Source of the DNA: Collinsella sp. AF08-23
GTDB lineage: Bacteria > Actinomycetota > Coriobacteriia > Coriobacteriales > Coriobacteriaceae
DNA: 64,000 nt
NCBI RefSeq assembly: GCF_003479805.1
Contig: NZ_QUHV01000002.1
Span: 1 to 64,000, forward strand
Direction: 5' to 3'
The position numbers were made by a program, and so were the translations under genes. The notes under the pieces are model-generated. The model did no database searches, was not told the origin of the DNA, and saw nothing but the letters and a program-made list of their open reading frames with translations. The first letter of the stretch is position 1; every line of letters begins with the position of its first letter. Below are positions 27,966-36,856 of this stretch, in pieces.

Positions 27966-29586
27966 GGCGGCTCACCTCCGCATGGTCTATACGGCGGCCG
28001 CGGTCGAGCTCGATGACCTGGTCGGCGAGCTCGGTGACGTCTTCCATGCTATGGGTGACCATAATCAGTGTGGTCCCAACCTGCTTGAGCTGCTTCAGAA
28101 GCCTCCGGATGTGTTTGCGTCCGGTGGGATCGAGGCCCGCCATGGGTTCGTCGAGCACGAGGACGGGTTGCCCCATCGCCAGGACGCCGGCGATCGCGAC
28201 GCTGCGCTGCTGGCCTCCCGAGAGCGCGAAGGGCGACGCCTGAAGGAGGGATTCGGTGGGCTCGAGGTTGACGGAGCGCAGGCTGTCGCACACGCGTCGG
28301 TCGATCTCGTCCGACGGCACCCCGAGGTTGCGCGGGCCAAACGCGACATCGTCGTAGACGGTCTCGGCAAACAGCTGGCGCTCGGGGAGTTGCGCCACGT
28401 ATCCAACGCTGCGACGAAGCTCGCCGCGGCGCGCAAGGTCGGCGGTGTCGATGCCCGCGATGCGTACCGTTCCCCGGGTGGGGAGCTTGAGGGCGCAAGC
28501 GAGCTCGGCGGTGGTCGACTTGCCCGATCCCGTGCGCCCAATGAGAGCGGTGATGGTGCCGGGCCGCGCCTGGAAGGAGAGGGAGTCGAGCGCGAGCGGA
28601 ACTGAGCTGCGGGAAGCGTCGCTGCTTCCGCGGACGCCGAACAGCCTCCGGCGGCGCGTGCGCTTGCGCGGGTTCACGGCTTTTGCGTAGGAGAACGAGA
28701 CGTGATCGAATACGACGCTGGGCTTGTCGATGGGCTCGGCCGCGCTGTCGGCGCGCGTTGCCGCCACGGCACGTTGCTGGTTGGAAGGGCTGCCGTGGCC
28801 TTCCGCGCCGCCATGGGCTCCTGCAGCGCCAGAGCGCTCAGCGCTTACACTCCATGCGCTCGGCACCTCGAGACCGAGGCTCTCCACCAGTTTGGGCTGC
28901 GAGAAGAGCTCGCTCGGCGTGCCGTCGAACGCCGTGCGTCCGTGATCGAGCACGAGAACGCGGTCGGCCGCGAGGGCGTCTTCCATAAAGTGGGTTACAT
29001 GCAAGATGGTGATGCCGCGGGCGCTGAGCTCGGCGATGATGCCTCGCACGCCCGAGCGGCCCTCGGCATCGAGCATGGCGCATGGCTCGTCGAGCAGCAG
29101 GATTTCCGGTTTCATTGCGAGTGCCCCGGCAATCGCCACGCGCTGCATCTGCCCGCCGGATAGATCGGCGGGGTCGCTCTGCGAGCGTTCGGCCATGTCG
29201 ACGGCGGCGAGGGCGGCGTCGACGCGTTTCGCGATCTCCGGCTGGGGGGTGCACAGGTTTTCCGGACCAAAGGCGACGTCGTCGGCCACGACGCTCGTCA
29301 CCATTTGGTCCTCGGGATGCTGAAAGACGCTCGCGGTCCGGCTGCGTATGGCAAGCGTGCGACACGGGTCGCTCGTGTCCATGCCGTGAATGACGGCGCG
29401 GCCCGCCGTTGGGATGGTCAAGACGTTGACGAGTTGGAGCAAGGTCGACTTACCCGACCCATTGCCGCCCAAGATACAGAGGTGTTGCCCGCTGGGGACG
29501 CGCAGACAGATATCGTTGAGGGCTTCGGTCGCAGCGCCGGGGTACGTGACGTGTACGTGTTCGAAGACGATGGCGTCGGCGGTCAC
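27949..29586 (-). CDS. ecfA: ECF transporter ATPase, EcfA-EcfA' fusion
   Basis: Two ABC ATPase domains in one chain energise the ECF importer. Domain 1 (about residues 5-230) has GGNGSGKST and LSGGQMQRVAI; domain 2 (about 285-540) has GRTGSGKSTT and LSGGQQRSVAI, each followed by a Walker B DEP. Most ECF systems use two separate proteins. The GTG at 29586, overlapping the ribU stop, is taken as start (545 residues); an ATG at 29625 would add 13 residues. The gene lies between ribU and ecfT. Confidence 0.92.
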   Translation of the reverse strand: MTADAIVFEHVHVTYPGAATEALNDICLRVPSGQHLCILGGNGSGKSTLLQLVNVLTIPTAGRAVIHGMDTSDPCRTLAIRSRTASVFQHPEDQMVTSVVADDVAFGPENLCTPQPEIAKRVDAALAAVDMAERSQSDPADLSGGQMQRVAIAGALAMKPEILLLDEPCAMLDAEGRSGVRGIIAELSARGITILHVTHFMEDALAADRVLVLDHGRTAFDGTPSELFSQPKLVESLGLEVPSAWSVSAERSGAAGAHGGAEGHGSPSNQQRAVAATRADSAAEPIDKPSVVFDHVSFSYAKAVNPRKRTRRRRLFGVRGSSDASRSSVPLALDSLSFQARPGTITALIGRTGSGKSTTAELACALKLPTRGTVRIAGIDTADLARRGELRRSVGYVAQLPERQLFAETVYDDVAFGPRNLGVPSDEIDRRVCDSLRSVNLEPTESLLQASPFALSGGQQRSVAIAGVLAMGQPVLVLDEPMAGLDPTGRKHIRRLLKQLKQVGTTLIMVTHSMEDVTELADQVIELDRGRRIDHAEVSRHGTTR

Positions 29587-30128
29587 GAGCGCATTGCCCC
29601 CTGTGCCTTGAGGACGTTTGCGCACGGCGCGAGCAGCACTTGGCCGGCAGCGGTGTTAATGATCATTTTGAGCATGTTGAAGGGCAGCAGGATCGGCAGG
29701 ATCATGGCCGCGACCTCTTGGACGGTGATGGCCGTGTAGAGGGGTGTCACCACGAGGTTCATCGCGCATGCAAGCGCAACGGACACCACGGAGCCGAGTG
29801 CCATGCCAACAACGGATGCGCGGCGCGAATGTCCGCCTTTTGCGTACATGATTGCCGCGGGGATGACGAATGCACAGGTAGAGAGCATGCCCATGGGCGC
29901 ACCGAACGGATCGAGGAACACGCGGGGCATCCACGAGATGATGGCGACGGCGGCTCCGAGCTTGGGGCCAAAGGCGAGCGCCGCGATAAGGCAGGCGATG
30001 CCCGAGGGGTCGTACATGAGCCAAGGCGCGGCGGGGAAGATGGGGATCTGCACGAAGCTCAAGATGAGCGAGGCCGCGGTGAAAAGCGCCGCGAGGGCGA
30101 TCTTCTTTGAATCGATAGCATTGTTCAT
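29583..30128 (-). CDS. ribU: Riboflavin ECF transporter S component RibU
   Basis: Membrane substrate-binding subunit of 181 residues with about six helices. The FPAAPWLMYDPSGIACLI segment and late LPFNMLKM are typical of RibU. The FMN riboswitch in its leader fixes the substrate as riboflavin or a related flavin. It is the first gene of the operon with the fused ATPases and EcfT, so the whole importer is dedicated rather than shared, or at least made under flavin control. Confidence 0.93.
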   Translation of the reverse strand: MNNAIDSKKIALAALFTAASLILSFVQIPIFPAAPWLMYDPSGIACLIAALAFGPKLGAAVAIISWMPRVFLDPFGAPMGMLSTCAFVIPAAIMYAKGGHSRRASVVGMALGSVVSVALACAMNLVVTPLYTAITVQEVAAMILPILLPFNMLKMIINTAAGQVLLAPCANVLKAQGAMRS

Positions 30129-30140
30129 GGGAATACCTTC

Positions 30141-30281
30141 CGTTTCTTCACTCCGGACTATACCGTCGGCCCCGGAATCGCACCGGGTCGGCCGCTGTTT
30201 GCGGCTCGCGGGCTCATGCGCTTGGCGAGGAATACGCCGCGCATTTACCGCCGGTGGGGAATTGCGCCCCGCCCTGAAACA
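30141..30281 (-). ncRNA. FMN riboswitch (RFN element)
   Basis: Read on the minus strand: AGGGCGGGGC, then AATTCCCCACCGGCGGTAAA, AGCCCGCGAGCC, GATTCCGGGGCCGACGGT, and ATAGTCCGGAGTGAAGAA. These are the conserved blocks of the RFN element in order. P1 closes between GTTTC (30275-30279) and GAAAC (30143-30147). The ribU Shine-Dalgarno GGAAGG follows at once, with no T-run, so control is probably by hiding the ribosome binding site when FMN is bound. Confidence 0.95.
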
Positions 30282-30417
30282 TGTCGACTATAACGCGCCT
30301 TTCTGCGGGGCGCAATGGGGGAGCTCCTCGAAAGGGTTGTGGAGTCGCGTGGGAGGGGGCGGGTGCTTGGGTATAGTGGGGTGTGACTGTTTTTCACCTA
30401 CCTATTGGGAGGGCCTT

Positions 30418-31368
30418 ATGCACGAGCACGAGTATGTGAGCGAAGAGCTGCTCTGCGTGTTGGCGGGAATCGCCGGCGAGGACAATGTGCTCATGACCGA
30501 GCCCATGCGCGATTACACGACGTTTCATATTGGCGGGCCGGCTGACGTGCTCGTGACGCCGCGCACCCCCGAGGTACTCGTCAAGGTGCTCGACACCTGC
30601 TATTTGGGTGATGTTCCGGTGACGATCGTGGGTAACGGGTCGGATCTGCTCGTGGGTGATCGCGGCATTCGCGGTGTGGTTGTGCTCCTGCGTGACAATC
30701 TCGCTCAGGTTGAGGTCGACGCCGGCGGCTGGCGCGTGACTGCCCAGGCCGGCGCGCTTTTGCGTGACGTGGCCCTCGCCGCCGCCGAAGAGGGGCTCTC
30801 CGGCATGGAGCCGCTGTGGGGCATTCCCGCGACGGTGGGCGGTGCGTGCTTTATGAACGCCGGCGCGTACGACGGTACGATGGGCGACGTCCTCGAGTCG
30901 GTCCGCGTGTACGTGCCGAGCAAACAGGGCAATCGCGGGTCGGTCGTGACGCTCGAGGCGCGCGACCTCAATCTGGGGTACCGCAAGAGTCGCGTGCACG
31001 ATGACGGACTCATCGTGCTTTCCGCTACCTTCAAACTTTCGCCGAGTAACCCTGCCATGGTCCGAGCCGCGATGGACGACTACCAGGCACGTCGCGAGGC
31101 AAAGCAGCCGCTCGACATGGCGAGCGCGGGATCGACGTTCAAGCGTCCCGAAGGTTACTTTGCCGGTAAGCTCATCATGGACGCGGGCCTGCGCGGCGCG
31201 CGCGTGGGCGATGCGCAGGTGAGCGAGAAGCATTGCGGTTTCGTGGTGAATACCGGCCGCGCGAGCGCGAAGGACGTGCTCGGCCTCATCGAGCATGTGC
31301 AGGCCGAGGTCAAGGCACAGTTTGGTGTCGACCTCGAGCCCGAGGTCCGCATGATCGGCGAGTTCTAA
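30418..31368 (+). CDS. murB: UDP-N-acetylenolpyruvoylglucosamine reductase
   Basis: FAD enzyme that makes UDP-MurNAc by reducing the enolpyruvyl ether. The 316-residue product has YTTFHIGGPADVLV, VTIVGNGSDLLVGDRGIRG, GIPATVGGACFMNAGAYDG and LGYRKSRVHDDG. AGSTFKRPEGYFAGKLIMDA carries the catalytic Ser region, as in type II MurB. The ATG at 30418 follows GGGAGG; the long upstream open frame crosses the riboswitch on the other strand and is not coding. Confidence 0.96.
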   Translation: MHEHEYVSEELLCVLAGIAGEDNVLMTEPMRDYTTFHIGGPADVLVTPRTPEVLVKVLDTCYLGDVPVTIVGNGSDLLVGDRGIRGVVVLLRDNLAQVEVDAGGWRVTAQAGALLRDVALAAAEEGLSGMEPLWGIPATVGGACFMNAGAYDGTMGDVLESVRVYVPSKQGNRGSVVTLEARDLNLGYRKSRVHDDGLIVLSATFKLSPSNPAMVRAAMDDYQARREAKQPLDMASAGSTFKRPEGYFAGKLIMDAGLRGARVGDAQVSEKHCGFVVNTGRASAKDVLGLIEHVQAEVKAQFGVDLEPEVRMIGEF

Positions 31369-31433
31369 CGTCTCGAATAGGCCTTGGTGTAAGCGTGCCG
31401 TCTCCTTGTGTGCGATCGTTCAAAAGTCTGAAA

Positions 31434-31472
31434 AAAGCGGCCGTCTCGGATGAGACGGCCGCTTCGGTTTGG
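31434..31472. terminator. Bidirectional terminator between murB and the lactose-type EIICB gene
   Basis: An 11-bp perfect stem GCGGCCGTCTC (31437-31447) pairs with 31452-31462. Read leftward it is followed by TTTTTT, so it ends the EIICB gene; read rightward it follows murB. Confidence 0.85.
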
Positions 31473-31496
31473 GGCGGTAACGGTGGGTGGCGACTA

Positions 31497-33179
31497 CTAG
31501 TCCTTGTTGAGTTCGTCGAGGATCCAGTTGATAGCGCCCTTCGGGTCGTTCGTGAGGTCGATGTACTGCTTACCGCGGGTCGTGAGCAATTTGATGCCCA
31601 GGCGGTCGGTATCGGCCTTCATATCCTCGTAATACGTGCGGGCCTGAGGTGCAAGTACGATCACGTTGTACTCGCTCATGATTTCATAATGGCTGCCGTA
31701 CGCGCCGGAGTTCGAAACCAGGTCGATTCCCTCGGCAGCAGCTCCTTCGCGCAGGGCGTTGGCGAGCATTGCGCTCGTACCGGCTCCCTGGCACAGGACG
31801 AGAACCTTGATCTGCTCGCCCGTGCTCTTCATTTTGTCGGCGATGGCTTTGGTGTCGACAACCGGTTCGATGGATTCGCCCTCGGCACCGGTCTCCTCCT
31901 CGGCGATGAGGCTAAGGTCATATGCTTTGCAGAACGGATAGTAGATAACGAAGTCCACTGCCAGGAGCACGACCACGAGCAGCAGGGAAATGGCCTGCAT
32001 GTTGGTGGTGAGGAAGATGCCCACCGGTCCGGGAAGCGCCCAGGGCAGGGTGTAGATGGGGGCGTTCATACCGAGGAAGTCAATGAATGCCTTGCCGATG
32101 ACGGCGTTGGCCATGGGGGCGAGAAGGAAGGGGACGAACATGTAAGGATTCAATACGATGGGCATACCGAAAATGACGGGCTCGTTGACTCCGAAGATGG
32201 TGGGAATGACGGAGGCCTTACCCATGGCGCGCAGCTGCTTGGAGTGCATGAGAAGCATGAGGATGATCGGAACGACGAACGTTGCGCCCGATCCTCCCAG
32301 GCCGGAGATGAAGCTCGTGAAGTCCTGCGTGAGGGCAAGGGTGGGATGGCCGCCCGCCTGGAACACTTCGAGGTTGATGGTCGGGTTGCCATAGAGGGCG
32401 GCGTTGAGCGGAGTCATGACGACGGATGCGCCGTGGATGCCCATGAACTGGAAAAGTGCGACAGCGCCGGAGATGAACGCCATGCCGGCATAAGAGTCGA
32501 CGGCGGAGAACAAGGGCGACATCAACGTGGACACGAGGTTGGCGAACGGCGTCGCGATGGTGGCGCGGCAGACGAAGTCGATTGCGGCGCAGATGATGAT
32601 GGAGAAGCCGAAAGCGAAGATGTCGCGGAAGCTTTGGGCGATCGTGCCGGGAACCTCCTTGGGCATCCTGATGGTCACGTTGTGCAAGATGCAGAACTTA
32701 TAGACGTTCACGATGATGAACGCAGAGATGAGCGAGGAGACGACGCCCTTGCTGCCCATGAAGCCGGTGTCGAAAACACTGGTGTCAACTCCGTCGACGG
32801 CGACAACGGAGTTGGTCACGGAGAGCAACAGCATGCCGCACATGGCCGCGATCATGGTCGAGCTGGGGTTGATCGCCTTTCCGGCAGGCATGCGGCGGTT
32901 CATGGAGGTGGCGAGTGAGTTGGCGGTTTGCCCGGCGACCATGATGCCGAAGACGCCCATGGTGTAGGCATACACCTTGTTGCAGAAGTCAAGCGCCTCC
33001 TGTGGCAGCGTGATGCCGACATATGCCGGAAGGGTGGATATCAGCAGGAACAAGCTGGAGAACAAGATGATGGGCATGTTCGATATGAAGCCATCCTTGA
33101 TGGCCACCAGGTACATGTTCTTCGAGATCTTGTCGAAGAATCCCTGATGCCTTTGCAGCAGTTTGACGATTGAGTCCAT
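31497..33179 (-). CDS. PTS EIICB permease, lactose/cellobiose family
   Basis: Membrane permease and EIIB in one chain, 560 residues, like LacE. The start at ATG 33179 aligns with LacE (MDSIVKLLQ...ISKNMYLVAIKDGFI). About nine helices follow, with HGASVVMTPL, GGSGATFVVPIILML and FGVNEPVIFGMPIVLNP. The EIIB domain has phospho-Cys463 in VLVLCQGAGTSAML. Its EIIA partner is most likely the gene at 35251, on the opposite strand. No phospho-beta-galactosidase or tagatose pathway gene is present, so lactose is not a safe substrate call. Confidence 0.9.
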   Translation of the reverse strand: MDSIVKLLQRHQGFFDKISKNMYLVAIKDGFISNMPIILFSSLFLLISTLPAYVGITLPQEALDFCNKVYAYTMGVFGIMVAGQTANSLATSMNRRMPAGKAINPSSTMIAAMCGMLLLSVTNSVVAVDGVDTSVFDTGFMGSKGVVSSLISAFIIVNVYKFCILHNVTIRMPKEVPGTIAQSFRDIFAFGFSIIICAAIDFVCRATIATPFANLVSTLMSPLFSAVDSYAGMAFISGAVALFQFMGIHGASVVMTPLNAALYGNPTINLEVFQAGGHPTLALTQDFTSFISGLGGSGATFVVPIILMLLMHSKQLRAMGKASVIPTIFGVNEPVIFGMPIVLNPYMFVPFLLAPMANAVIGKAFIDFLGMNAPIYTLPWALPGPVGIFLTTNMQAISLLLVVVLLAVDFVIYYPFCKAYDLSLIAEEETGAEGESIEPVVDTKAIADKMKSTGEQIKVLVLCQGAGTSAMLANALREGAAAEGIDLVSNSGAYGSHYEIMSEYNVIVLAPQARTYYEDMKADTDRLGIKLLTTRGKQYIDLTNDPKGAINWILDELNKD

Positions 33180-33523
33180 GTCACGTCCTTTCGTGTACGC
33201 GTTCGTCGGCGCTAGGCTGCGGCGTCCGGAATCAACGAGCCTAGTGTGCATCGGTCATATCAAGAAAGATACAACTGATACAAATTGTCGGCAATAATTG
33301 AAAAGCACTCGGGAATTGTAGGTCAAGTTATATTTGGCAATATCGGTGAACGGTAGCAGTTACATTTATCAATAAGATAAATACCTGCCAAAATAATAAA
33401 AGATATGGATCCTTCTACCGTTTACCGATGGAATGCAGACAAGTTATTTAGTTGTTGTAACAATTAGGTATCAATTGAGCGGTATTGTCTATACGCTCGA
33501 ATGACTATATGAAAGGTGATCCA
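33180..33523. promoter_or_regulatory. AT-rich divergent control region of the lactose-type PTS locus
   Basis: Gene-free and clearly richer in A and T than its surroundings. Visible elements: GATACAA repeated at 33268-33274 and 33277-33283; the inverted repeat TTTATC-5-GATAAA at 33365-33381; and TTGTT-2-AACAA at 33452-33463. These are candidate sites for the GntR-type regulator at 34507 and for the promoters of the divergent genes. Assignment of each element is uncertain. Confidence 0.5.
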
Positions 33524-34447
33524 ATGGCAGGTAAGCGTCTTCTCAATTTCAACGCCTCAGACTTTCTGAGTGCAACGCCCATGGAGCTCAAGCAGGCGAT
33601 TCTTGCGTCGGAGGGGCGCACCATCATGGCGGAGAACGTTCCCGGCTCCCCGTTATTGCTGGGTGCGACCAATGCCGAGTACGAGGCGCATGCCGGTGCG
33701 GACCTGCTCATGTTCAACGCGCTCGACCTCTTCGACCCGGAGATTGCCTGCGTGCCTGAGGGGATCGAAGAGAACCCCATCTCTTGGGTCAAGCGCGCTT
33801 GCGGACGGGCGATCGGTGTGAATCTGGAGCCAGTGGATGACCAAACCGAAATGGTCGAGACCCGCGTCGAGCTTCCTGTTGGGCGCCGTGTCTCCATCAA
33901 AACGCTGGAGCGGGCGAATGAGCTCGGCTTCGACTTCGTCTGCCTCACCGGCAATCCCGGCACGGGCGTTTCGAATGCCTCGATCGCTCATTCGGTCAGG
34001 GTTGTCAAAGAGCATTTCAACGGCCTGGTCATCGCTGGCAAAATGCATGGGGCCGGTGTGGATGAGCCTGTCATGACCCTTGAGATCGCCAAGTCCTTCA
34101 TCGGGCTTGGTGTCGATATCTTGCTTGTGCCCGCCCCGTATACCGTCCCGCATTTCCAGGAGCAGGACCTGCGCGAGATCTGCGATTACGTGTACAAGTT
34201 CAATGAGGGAAAGCCCATCGAGGAGAAGGTGCTTGTCCTTGCGGCGAACGGCACAAGCCAAGATTCGTGCGACCCGGACTCCATCCGTCAAATCGGACTT
34301 GCGGCGAAGGCGGCTGGAGCGCATCTGCAGCACATCGGGGACTCGTTCAACGGGTGCTGCCTTCCCGAGAACATTTGGACGCTCGGCGTCGCCATTCGCG
34401 GCCTTCGCCATCAGCTCGCCATGACGAGTCGCTCGGTGATTCGCTAG
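33524..34447 (+). CDS. TIM-barrel-like protein of unknown function linked to PTS genes (possibly DUF7916)
   Basis: A 307-residue cytosolic protein without signal or membrane span. Repeated beta-strand/helix units with conserved-looking loops suggest a phosphate-binding TIM barrel: ENVPGSPLLLGATN, GVNLEP, LTGNPGTGVSN, AGKMHGAG, DILLVPAPYTVPHF and HIGDSFNG. I recall proteins like this near PTS operons under the label DUF7916 or phosphonomutase-like, but cannot verify it. ATG 33524 follows GAAAGGTG. It heads a run with a GntR regulator and EIIA, divergent from EIICB, so it may act on the imported sugar phosphate. Confidence 0.7.
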   Translation: MAGKRLLNFNASDFLSATPMELKQAILASEGRTIMAENVPGSPLLLGATNAEYEAHAGADLLMFNALDLFDPEIACVPEGIEENPISWVKRACGRAIGVNLEPVDDQTEMVETRVELPVGRRVSIKTLERANELGFDFVCLTGNPGTGVSNASIAHSVRVVKEHFNGLVIAGKMHGAGVDEPVMTLEIAKSFIGLGVDILLVPAPYTVPHFQEQDLREICDYVYKFNEGKPIEEKVLVLAANGTSQDSCDPDSIRQIGLAAKAAGAHLQHIGDSFNGCCLPENIWTLGVAIRGLRHQLAMTSRSVIR

Positions 34448-34506
34448 GCGCGAGCGTCCCGCCCGTATAATACTATCCACGACGAAGACACAGGAAGAGC
34501 GATACA

Positions 34507-35241
34507 TTGGGGGCAGCGGTGTTGGATTCTCGGGAAAAGCGGCCACTTTACGTTCAGCTCGTGGACGCTCTGCTCTCCGACGTGGTCGCTGCCGGCGGCG
34601 AGGGAGAGCAACTTCCCACCGAAAAGGAGCTGTGCGATGAATACGCCGTGAGTCGAACGACTGTGCGTCAGGCGCTCGCGGAGCTGGAGCAGAGGGGCTT
34701 GATCTATCGCATTCAGGGCAAGGGTTCTTTCATTGCCTCGGAGGCGTCGGTCGATGAGCCCTCGTCCATGCTTGATTTCGATATGCTCGCTCAGTGCGAG
34801 AGTGTGGAGCCGGGCGAGATCGTTCGCGAACTGGTTTGTCGTGATCTGCCGGATGTCGCGATGTCGACGGTCCAAATGTTCGGCGGGGCCTCCAGGGCAT
34901 CAGTGTGCAGGACCGACGTTCGGTATCTTGTCGACGGTTCCGTCGTCGCGCTTGAGAGCATTTACTTGCGGCGATCCGACGTCAACGCGTTGCCGGACTG
35001 CGAATCCGAGCCGGTGCTCCGCACACTCATGGCGATTCGCCCTCGTGTGTCTTCCGTTCGCGAAAGCTATCACGCACGGTCGATTACAGCGGGTGAGCGA
35101 GATGCCTTTGGCGTCGAAGACGGGGTCCTGCTATCGATCACTCGATATGTGTCCGACGCGAACGGCGCGCTCGTGGCCCTTGTGGAGCGTCGAGTCCTGA
35201 CCGATCGCGTGTCATATCAGAATTACAGATTTACTTCTTAA
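34507..35241 (+). CDS. GntR-family regulator with UTRA domain
   Basis: Winged-helix N-terminal domain (about residues 12-75) reads [33 protein letters not shown] and [14 protein letters not shown] ligand-binding domain (about 85-240) follows, of the type that senses sugar phosphates. I use the TTG at 34507 after AGGAAGA; GTG 34519 is an alternative. It lies between the TIM-barrel-like gene and EIIA and probably represses the divergent EIICB promoter too. A TATAAT at 34465-34470 could serve as its own -10 element. Confidence 0.9.
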   Translation: MGAAVLDSREKRPLYVQLVDALLSDVVAAGGEGEQLPTEKELCDEYAVSRTTVRQALAELEQRGLIYRIQGKGSFIASEASVDEPSSMLDFDMLAQCESVEPGEIVRELVCRDLPDVAMSTVQMFGGASRASVCRTDVRYLVDGSVVALESIYLRRSDVNALPDCESEPVLRTLMAIRPRVSSVRESYHARSITAGERDAFGVEDGVLLSITRYVSDANGALVALVERRVLTDRVSYQNYRFTS

Positions 35242-35250
35242 GGAGAGCGC

Positions 35251-35589
35251 ATGGCTACCAAGCAGGAAATATCTATGATCGGTTTCGAAATCGTCGCGTA
35301 CGCGGGCGATGCTCAGACGGATCTGATTGAGGCATTGGATTGCGCGCGCAGGGGGGAGTTCGATCGGGCCGAGGAGTTGCACGCCTCCGCCAAGGAGGCT
35401 CTCATCGGTGCGCATGACACACAGACCAAGCTGCTGTCGCAGGAGGCGGGCGGCTCCGAGATGGATGTGACGTTCATCATGGTCCATGCGCAGGATACCC
35501 TCATGACCGCCATGATGATGGAGAAGCAGACCCGCTTTTTCATCGATGAGTATCGTCGCATCGCCGCCCTCGAGGCGAAACTGGATTAA
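35251..35589 (+). CDS. PTS EIIA component, lactose/cellobiose family
   Basis: Cytosolic phosphocarrier of 112 residues that passes phosphate from HPr to EIIB. The phospho-acceptor is His79 in FIMVHAQDTLMTAMM, as in LacF (His78). Two further helices, EIVAYAGDAQTDLIEAL and EALIGAHDTQTKLLSQEA, match the three-helix fold. AAGGAGAG precedes the ATG. It ends the plus-strand run and most likely serves the EIICB encoded at 33179. Confidence 0.93.
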   Translation: MATKQEISMIGFEIVAYAGDAQTDLIEALDCARRGEFDRAEELHASAKEALIGAHDTQTKLLSQEAGGSEMDVTFIMVHAQDTLMTAMMMEKQTRFFIDEYRRIAALEAKLD

Positions 35590-35689
35590 GGGATTTTGAT
35601 GGGGGCTGGGTGCAAATTGCGCGTCGGTCAACGCTTTCGCCGACGGCGCGACGAGCTGCGGCGGCACTTCTGCCACAACACAACGACGT

Positions 35690-35743
35690 GCGTGAAATGT
35701 CGAAACTGATGCGCTTCAACGTCGTTTTTTCGACATTACACGC
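35690..35743. repeat. Inverted repeat between EIIA and apbE
   Basis: Arms at 35690-35705 and 35728-35743 pair over 16 positions with one mismatch. The loop of about 22 nt contains TCAACGTCG and a T-run. It lies in the convergent gap 35590-35818, in which nothing else is visible, and may end transcription from one or both sides. Confidence 0.6.
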
Positions 35744-35818
35744 GCATGCCGCACAAACGCCGCGCTGACCGGAGCAATTCGCACCTGCCCCATGCGCGCC
35801 CGTTCGCGTACCTCGCCG

Positions 35819-36856
35819 TTACGAGAAGTCGGTGAGTTCCTGCCAGCGGGAGGATTCCACGGTGCCGCCGTCTTGCAGGATGAAGTACGCCGCCGTGTCC
35901 TCGAGCGCGTCGGCGATCTCGGCGCCTTGGCGGCTGCCGGCCACGAACAGCGTGGTCGAGAGCGCATCGGCGGCGGTCGAGGACGGGCTGAGCACCGTGA
36001 CGCTCGCCACGTCGGTCTGGACGGGCTCGCCGGTGCGCGGGTCGAGGATGTGCCAGTACGTGACGCCGTCTTGCTCAAACACGCGCTCGTACAGGCCGCT
36101 CGTCACCAGTGACCCTCCCTGGACGCGCGCGGTGCCCACCACGGTGTCGCCACCGGGGTCGTTGGGATCGCGGACGCCGGTTTCCCAGGGTTCGCCGTTC
36201 GGCTTCTCCCCAAACAGCGCAATATTGCCGCCGAGCGAGAGCACGGCGCCGGTGGCGCTCGTCTCGTCGCGTAGTAGATCGCAGAGGCGGTCGGCCACAT
36301 ACCCCTTGGCGATGCCGCCCAGGTCGAGCTTGGCCTGCGGGTCGGCCAGACGCACGGTGAGCGCCTCCTCGTCAATCTCGATGCAGCGCCAATTCACATG
36401 GGGCAAAGCGTCGGCGATCGTCTCGGGTGCCGGGCGCACGCCCTCGGTGAAATCCCAGAGCGTGGAAACTGCGCCGATCGTGATGTCGAACAGGCCGTCC
36501 GCCTGCTCGCAATACGTTTTGGCGGCGAGCAGGAGGTCGACGGTGTCGGCGTGCACGCGAATGGGTTTGCCTGCCGCCGCGTTGATGCGGGCGATATCGG
36601 ACTTCTCGTCATAGAGATCGAAGAGGGAGTCGAAGTGGGCACATGCTTTGGCCAGACGTGCCGGTGCTGCGTCGTCACCGTAGACGCTGAAGGTGCAGTA
36701 GGTGTCGAAGGCGAAGGTCGACCCGGTGACGGGTTTTGCGGCTGAGGCTCCGCTTCCGGGCCGTGCGCATCCGGAGAGCAGCAGCGCGAGGGTCGAGCAG
36801 GCGCCGCCGCACATGAGCCCGCGCCGCGAGATCGGCGTGCCCTTTTCCCTATCCAT
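35819..36856 (-). CDS. apbE: FAD:protein FMN transferase (ApbE), lipoprotein
   Basis: Attaches FMN covalently to Thr of target flavoproteins outside the membrane. From ATG 36856 the 345-residue protein has a twin-Arg-containing signal (PISRRGLMCGG) and a lipobox LLSGC. Then come TYCTFSVYGDD, DLGGIAKGYVADRL, SLGGNIALFGEKP and the metal-site region LSPSSTAADALSTTLFV. It overlaps the upstream Gx transporter gene by eight bases. Such pairs occur next to flavin-dependent electron-transport systems, but no flavinylated target is encoded in this window. Confidence 0.93.
   Translation of the reverse strand: MDREKGTPISRRGLMCGGACSTLALLLSGCARPGSGASAAKPVTGSTFAFDTYCTFSVYGDDAAPARLAKACAHFDSLFDLYDEKSDIARINAAAGKPIRVHADTVDLLLAAKTYCEQADGLFDITIGAVSTLWDFTEGVRPAPETIADALPHVNWRCIEIDEEALTVRLADPQAKLDLGGIAKGYVADRLCDLLRDETSATGAVLSLGGNIALFGEKPNGEPWETGVRDPNDPGGDTVVGTARVQGGSLVTSGLYERVFEQDGVTYWHILDPRTGEPVQTDVASVTVLSPSSTAADALSTTLFVAGSRQGAEIADALEDTAAYFILQDGGTVESSRWQELTDFS

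Noticed and set aside
31233..32918. 561-residue plus-strand open frame
   Set aside because: It starts inside murB, crosses a bidirectional terminator and lies antisense to the EIICB gene.
31497..33179. Firm assignment as lactose permease LacE
   Set aside because: Sequence type fits, but no phospho-beta-galactosidase or tagatose pathway gene accompanies it, so the substrate is left open.
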